The translations under genes and the position numbers were made by a program. A stretch of 64,000 nt of DNA from Diplosphaera chodatii (Eukaryota > Chlorophyta > Trebouxiophyceae > Prasiolales > Stichococcaceae), in contig JAALGY010000033.1 of assembly GCA_032358165.1 (NCBI GenBank), positions 1,612,001 to 1,676,000 on the forward strand. The letters run 5' to 3'. Numbering within the stretch: the stretch's first letter is position 1; each line of letters opens with the position of its first letter. Below, piece by piece: positions 58,257 through 64,000 of the stretch. Under the pieces are notes generated by a model, which worked only from the letters and a program-made list of their open reading frames with translations, was not told the origin of the DNA and ran no database searches.

Positions 58257-61169
58257 ATGAGCCACTTCTCGGGTGCTGTCAAGCTTCAGGACCTGTCAGA
58301 CTTCATCGCACCGTCGCAGGCATGCGTCGTGAAGCTTGACGGCAGCAAGAAGTTAGAACTGCAGGCTGATGATGTTGGCGAGGTGCGCTCTCCACAGACG
58401 TTCGATGTTTCAGGCTGCTCAAGCGCGTGCGTACAGCCTGACATTGCTGCTTATCCATCGGGCCCCAATCCCAATCCGAAGCACAGCATTGTATGTTGCG
58501 CAGGCTGGCAGCATTGCGCTGCAGCCAGCTGCGCCGCTTCCGGCGGCCGGCAAGGGCTTCTCGCAGACACGACTGGACGCGGACACCAGTGCGGTCAAGG
58601 TCACGCTGCAGGACTGCCTGGCCTGCAGCGGCTGCGTGACGTCTGCAGAGACAGTGCTGCTGGAGCACCAGAGCATCGGCGAGCTGCGTGCCAAGCTCAA
58701 GGTCAGCAAGCTGCACTCCTGCATCCAGAGCTACGCACTACCCTGCTATCCTGCTGGCCACAGATGAGTCCTCGTCAGTCTGATGTGATCATTGCACCCG
58801 ACAGCTGATGCCGTCTTGATTCATTGCAGGAGGATGGCATCACGGTCATCGTCTCTGTCTCGCCGCAGTCTCGCGCCTCACTGGCAGAGGCCACCGGGCT
58901 CGACTCAGGCACGGTGCTGAGGCGCCTGACGTCGTTCTTCACCAAGATGGTGAGTCAGGATAGGATGCAACAGTGTACGAGGTACGCTGTCCATCGCTCC
59001 TTTGCATACTTGGCTGCTGACGACTTCCGCCTGCATAGTCGCTTGACACCCTTCTTGCAATGCAGGGCGTTGCACACGTGTTTGACACGACAGCAGGTCG
59101 CAATTTCTCACTCATAGAGACAGCAGCAGAGTTTGTGCACCGCTACCGCTCAGCACACCCAGAGGCAGCCAGACCTGATGCTCTCTCTGGGTTGAATCAG
59201 CAAGCGAACGGTGAGCACGGTCGCCTGGCGCATGGCACACTTACATGGGCGTCCCAACTCTATGCTGCAAGACGTGCCAAACGCTCACCTGAAAAGCACT
59301 CAGCACCCATGTTGTGCATGTCAGGCGCGACAGCCTCTAGCAGAGCTGGCAGCAGCATGGCATGCAGCCCGACTGCTGCCATGGGCCAGCTGCCAATGCT
59401 AGCCTCAGCATGTCCTGGCTGGGTGTGCTATGCTGAGAAGACACAGACCGGTGTCTTGCCCAACATCAGCACCACCAAGAGCCCGCAGGTACATGTTTTG
59501 CACTGACATTGGGCCTGTGTGCCTTTCACACAGTGCATGTCCACAGCACGTGGACGCGTTGGCGAAGCTCAGGACGTGCCGCAGCTGACCGTGCCATTGG
59601 CTGTATTTGCTAGGCAGTGATGGGGACGCTGGTGAAGCAGGTCATCTGCCAGCAGCAGGGACTGGACCCTGGTCGTGTATATCACACCGCCATCATGCCC
59701 TGCTATGACAAGAAGCTGGAGGCATCCCGCTCCGACTTTGATGTGCCAGGTGACGGACTTGATGACACTGATGCTGTTGCTGCGTCCGCTTGACTCGAGC
59801 ATGCACAGGGGACACCCATGCAACCATGTTGAAACACTTGTAGATTATGCATGTGACGAGGTCATTCCTCTACAGCATCGCTGGCTCGAACAAGTACTGA
59901 AGTGGAACCGAACTGGATGCCATAGGCACAGCAACTGCGGAGGTGGACAGCGTGCTTACCACTGTGGAGGTGGCGGAGCTGCTGCAGCAAGAGGGCACCC
60001 AGCTGTCCGAGCTGCCGGAGGCAACACTGCCACCGCTGGCAGGCGTGCCCCAGGATAGTTCGTCCTACGGGTACTCGGGGGGCGCCGGGGGCTATCTCGA
60101 ACACGTCTTCAGGTACATCGTGTACATGATGACGTCGGTCCCGTGTCAGTAAAACTGTTGATTCTACATCAGCAGCATGCAAGCGACCCTGCTGACTTGT
60201 GAAGCTGTGCTGCACGGCAGATGGGAGTGCCTGTCCTGCCGTCTTGACGGAGCATTATCGCACTGCAGGACGGCAGCTCGGCAGCTGTTTGGCAAGGAGA
60301 TCCCGCCTGGGCCGCTGCCAATGAAGACACTGCGCAACACAGACTTCAGGGAAACTTCTCTTGAAGGTGCATAACAGGGGAAGCAGATGCCAGGTGTCAT
60401 CGCTACAGATGAAGGTCATCTTCATACTGCTTGCGGCGCATCCTGCGACATGCTGCGAACAGTGGCTTGTTGTGCGCAGTGGACGGGCACACAGTGCTGC
60501 GCTTTGCGGCTGTGTACGGCTTCCGCAACATCCAGACGTTGGTGCGCAAGATCAAGATGAAGCGCTGCGAATATGACTACGTGGAGGTCATGGCCTGCCC
60601 CTCAGGTGGGCACCGCGCTGTGGAATCCATGTGCCGGGCTCACCCTGGACATTCCCTGACCACTGGATATGCCCTGTGCTGCATGGCACCTCGTTATGTG
60701 CATGTCTGCTGACTGTGTTGCAGTCAGCAGGCAGCCCAGTGCAGCAGACACTCGGGGGCTGCATATCCTCCTCTGTACCTCGCTGCAGGGTGCCTCAACG
60801 GCGGGGGCCAGCTGCGGCCACGAGCGGGTCAAACACCGCAGCAGCTCATCGCAGCATTAGACGCGGTCTACCACAGCGAAAACACCCAGCCTCGCCATCC
60901 CCAGGTGCGCTCCACTGTGCCAGGCAGGCCTCAGGGATTGCACATCGAGGTGCACTCGGACCATCACTGTTACCATCAGCCATGCTTGCTAAGATTTGGG
61001 ATCGAATGTCTGCTGTGCCTTGCGATTGTAGGACAGTCCCCTCGTGCAGCAGCTTTACGCCAATCACCTGGAGGGGCAACCATACTCGCAGGCGGCACAG
61101 CGATTGCTGCACACACAGTACCATCGGCGAGACAAGCCGACGGCAGTAGCGATGGTTGGGGACTGGTAG
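58257..61169 (+). CDS. NAR1: NAR1 (IOP1/CIAO3), cytosolic iron-sulfur assembly factor
   Basis: This is an [FeFe]-hydrogenase-like protein of the cytosolic Fe-S assembly targeting complex. Exons: 58257-58382, 58504-58701, 58830-58949, 59066-59488, 59614-59749, 59932-60112, 60269-60366, 60480-60605, 60789-60904 and 61050-61169, giving 547 residues. The N-terminal cluster ligands are the Cys of [10 protein letters not shown] and the CxxCxxC of [10 protein letters not shown]. Hydrogenase-like motifs follow: [47 protein letters not shown] and [17 protein letters not shown]; these Cys should hold the H-cluster-like 4Fe4S. The protein ends VGDW, and a C-terminal Trp is the known CIA-targeting feature. 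In exon 4 a gtgag at 59211 may start a retained or alternative intron, because residues between LNQQAN and LPMLAS look unlike the family. Confidence 0.92.
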
Positions 61170-61430
61170 CTTGTCGCCCAGAATGTTGACCATCAGATAG
61201 ATAGCATGTTGCAGAGACATGAGCAGCCTAGCCAGACTTGCTCTAGACATACCACACCAGCCGATAACACCATTGTACAGAACCTGAGTAATCTGAACAC
61301 CACTCCAGAGCATGATGCAACATATGCTGGACGGCAAAACGCTATGGTTCAGAGACTATAATGGCGAGTGGTATCAATCCACCGCAGCAAACCATCTAAG
61401 AGTTTCAGGCCAGTGCTGCACCAGGTGCGC

Positions 61431-64000
61431 TCAGAAGCTGGCATCGCCAGCACGCCCGTGGAGCGCCAGATAGGCTCGTGCTGGCATGTGTTCGCCTGTT
61501 GTCGGGTGCACCACTGTGATGTTGACGCCAAGTTGCTTATGCTGCGCAGCCCTCGTGGCGCCGGTCCGCACGCTGCCTGGCCACTGCTGCCGCCACAGCC
61601 TGCGTGGAGAAGCCAATCCTGGCATCCGGAGGTATTGCGGCTGAAAGCCGGTGCATGCATGCACGACAATTCCCCCTGGACAGTGCTGCTGCGGTGCACT
61701 TGCACATGTGCACCTGTCCAATGCTGCTGCGTCACACAGTGCGCCGGCACCGGCCCATCCGCAGGCGCCCCTGACTGCCGGCGCCGTGACAAAGCCTATC
61801 GGGTGCTGCTCCCCGGCGCTGCTGCTGCAGGCTGCACCGTCCGCAAGGGCGCAGAGTGCTGCGCTACATTCAGCCACGCCGCGGCCGGTCATGTGCAAGC
61901 GCACCCGCACCAGGCACGACCCTCCGGCTGTGCCACCAGCTGCCCCGTCTGTGGCTGGACCTGACAGAGCGTTGAGCGCCGCTGCTGCATCTGGCTGTCC
62001 GGTCACATCGGCTCCATGTCCACCTGCCGGTGCTGCGGCCCCTGCTGCAGCAGCATCTGCGGGATGGCGCTGCTGGGCTGCAGCGGTGACTGCAAGGAGG
62101 CTCGTGTGCGGCAGGGCCTGCAGCAGTGCCGCGGCGCTGCGCGCCACCCACCAGCCTGCCGGAACCGCGGACACAGCCTCTGCAGTGCTTTCACCAGCAG
62201 CGCCACCGCCAGCTCGTGCAGCTTGGAGCTGTACCTCGCTTCTGTCTCCAGTGCTTGCTGCGGGGGGTCGAGCTACAGTGGCAACTGCTGCCACAGCAGA
62301 TGGTCCAGCGCTGTCCACATCCATGTGGGCCGGCTCTCCCAGCTCGTAACTTGACACGCCGTCCACTGGCTGGCCTCCAGGCGCAACAGGCGCTGCAGGC
62401 CGCTCGTCTGCAGGCGCAGCAGCAGCCTGCACCTCGACACTGCCCTCTGGAGCAGCGGCCGGTGGCGGCCCAGCCTGCTCCGGTGATGTTGGCGGCCGCC
62501 GGGCAGCGGCTGCCGCCAGGCGCGCCCAGTGCGGCTCGCCCTGCGGCTGCTTGGCCCTGGTCGCCCTGGCGCGCCTGGCATCGTGCATGGCCGCCTCCTC
62601 CGCCGCCACCGCAGCGCCGGCGCCGGTGTCCGGAAAGTCCCAGGGGAAGGCTGCGCACCCCTGCAGAGGCACCTTTTAACGTGTCTTGGAACCTTCACAG
62701 CTGCCCGCTGCAGTGCATGGCCCATCTGATCGCACCGCTGCGGGTGGCCTCGCCGTCCTGCGGCGAGCGTGGCCAACGAGGTCACCAGTGCGGGCAGCGC
62801 ATCAAGTTCCCGCAGCACCTGGTCGGCTGCCGCCCAGCGCCACTCGCGCTGCCCGGCCGGCACGCCGCCCCGCCGCAGCAGCGCGCCCCACAGCGGCGCC
62901 ACCCACCCGCCCGGCACCACCTGCCGCACAGCCGGTGCGCCGAGGTCAGATCGACCCACTTCTGCTGCAGAAAGCAGTCCATGATGCTGTTGCAGTGTGC
63001 ACGACATGCGTGGGTGGGGTCAAGTCAGGGGACGTGTCTCGCAGCCAACGCGCCCGGACAGGACCCACACAGCTGTTGCTGACAGCCTGAGCAGGTGCTG
63101 ACCAGAGCGTAGCCTGCTGCGGCTGCGCCGAAGGTGCGACGCCGGATGAGCAGCGCCGGGCAGGCGGCCGCGGCGCCCGGCCCCGCGTCCGGCAGCGGCG
63201 ATGGCGCAGCGCCGAGGCCCAGTTCCGCAAGCCGTCGCTGCCGCTGCCAACCGCTGACCTGTCCAGGCACATAACCATGGCATGGTGGGGCCAGCCTTGA
63301 AGTCTTGCATAGGTATGCAGGTCGATATTGCCACAGCTAGAGATTGAGCATTGACATTCTCGACGAATCGAAGGTGTCAGGATGCGGCACCTGGGAATCG
63401 CTGTGCGGCGGACGAGCAGAGCCGCACCGGTCCCACAAACTGTGCGAGGGGCCCTGCTGCGCGCCCAGATCTGCTGCTGCGGCTTCTGCCGTCGATGCCT
63501 GTGCCATCACGACATCCTGGTCGCCTGCCTGCTCTTCTGGTGCAGCATCTGGACCAGGCGCAAGCCCGCAGCTGGCCAGCCGAGGGTCCTGTACCCGGCA
63601 TGCCAGAGCTGTTCCTGCAGGCGTGGCGCAAAGAAGGTCTTTCAGCAGATGGACTCGTGCGTGGCTCAAGATGGCGCACGCAAAAGTGACGTACCAAGCA
63701 TCTGAACCGCACCAGCGGGCACCGGCGGGGAGGTGAGGGCGCCGACGCCCGGCACCAGGCCGGCCAGCAACGCCGTGGAGGCGGGGCCCCGCAGCTCCAG
63801 GCGCCGCAGGTGGCGTGCCAGCGGGGTGATCGAGATGCCGCCGCCTGGCGCAGCATCCTCCTCTTGCTGCTGCTGCTGCTGCTGCAGGGCATGCTCGGGC
63901 GGCAGACATAGGCGCCGCAGCATGCCCAGCGCCTCATGGTAGGCAGCGGGGTGCAGCCACAGCCACAGCCGCGCAGGCGCGGCCGGACTGGCCTGCCCGC
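61431..64000 (-). CDS. POP1: RNase P/MRP protein subunit POP1, 5' partial
   Basis: This is the largest protein subunit of nuclear RNase P and RNase MRP, which process tRNA and rRNA precursors. Exons on the minus strand are 63695-64000 (continuing beyond the window), 63391-63614, 63103-63258, 62819-62920 and 61431-62660. The visible part starts within the conserved RLWLWLHPAAYHEAL block, then ITPLARHLRRLELRGPASTA. Next come ALACRVQDPRLASCG, SLWDRCGS, CPALLIRR, and the POPLD domain (VVPGGWVAPLWGALLRRGG, then AAFPWDFPDTGAGA). A long Ala/Pro-rich insert separates this from the C-terminal HPIGFVTAPAVRG block. The last exon is unusually long and its final 100 residues match the family only loosely, so a missed intron near the end is possible. 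The N-terminal half lies outside. Confidence 0.88.
63863..63887 (-). repeat. CAG/CTG triplet tract in POP1
   Basis: Plus-strand CTG repeats encode about seven Gln on the minus strand, just after the RRLCLPPEHAL motif. It is likely a length-variable loop. Confidence 0.8.

Noticed and set aside
62126..63082. 318-codon plus-strand frame opposite POP1
   Set aside because: Arg/Pro/Gln composition is the antisense image of Ala-rich POP1 exons, and the POP1 motifs on the minus strand are clear.

Overview
The window is nuclear DNA from a green alga, most likely a trebouxiophyte of the Chlorella/Coccomyxa type. The reasons: moderately high GC, dense genes on both strands, and many short introns with a very strong TGCAG acceptor. 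It also carries typical chlorophyte nuclear genes for plastid proteins (LHCA3, VIPP1, ClpP6-like, uL22c, Ycf66, gamma-tocopherol methyltransferase, a plastid phosphate translocator). I see no rRNA, tRNA, CRISPR array, prophage or intact transposon. Almost every gene is split, so each coding model below was assembled by hand from reading frame, splice sites and family alignment from memory. Exon coordinates are given so they can be tested against RNA-seq.

Layout, 0-20 kb: a GARP transcription factor (5' end cut off), ClpP6-like protease (-), plastid ribosomal protein uL22c (+), an SR splicing factor (+), NSE2/MMS21 SUMO ligase (-), an AIG1/GIMAP-type GTPase (+), a JTB-like membrane protein (-), a plastid phosphate translocator (-), mitochondrial ribosomal protein mS33 (-) and Ycf66 (+). 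Layout, 20-33 kb: VIPP1 (+, intronless), succinyl-CoA ligase beta (+), a divergent Rab-like GTPase (+), VTE4 (-), LHCA3 (+, intronless), a PDZ-less PSMD9/Nas2-like proteasome chaperone (+) and an F-box protein (-).

Layout, 33-64 kb: a KDM3/IBM1-type JmjC histone demethylase of up to 1,758 residues (+), a 68-residue membrane protein (-), an NTF2-like domain joined to a polytopic membrane domain (-), a PB1-Raf-like kinase (+, intronless), aspartate aminotransferase (+), an unidentified multi-exon gene (-), a COG2509/PDE327-type FAD oxidoreductase (-), the cytosolic Fe-S assembly factor NAR1 (+) and RNase P/MRP subunit POP1 (-, runs off the right edge).

The genes do not form one pathway. About nine of twenty-five products should act in the plastid (proteostasis, thylakoid biogenesis, light harvesting, tocopherol synthesis, metabolite export), and several pairs are head-to-head over 0.5-1 kb. 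I did not find a new multi-gene system. The most unusual points are GC-AG introns at about nine sites, very small exons, an NSE2 whose zinc ligands are mostly gone, a small GTPase lacking usual G-box residues, an NTF2-plus-membrane fusion, and one conserved-looking gene I cannot name.
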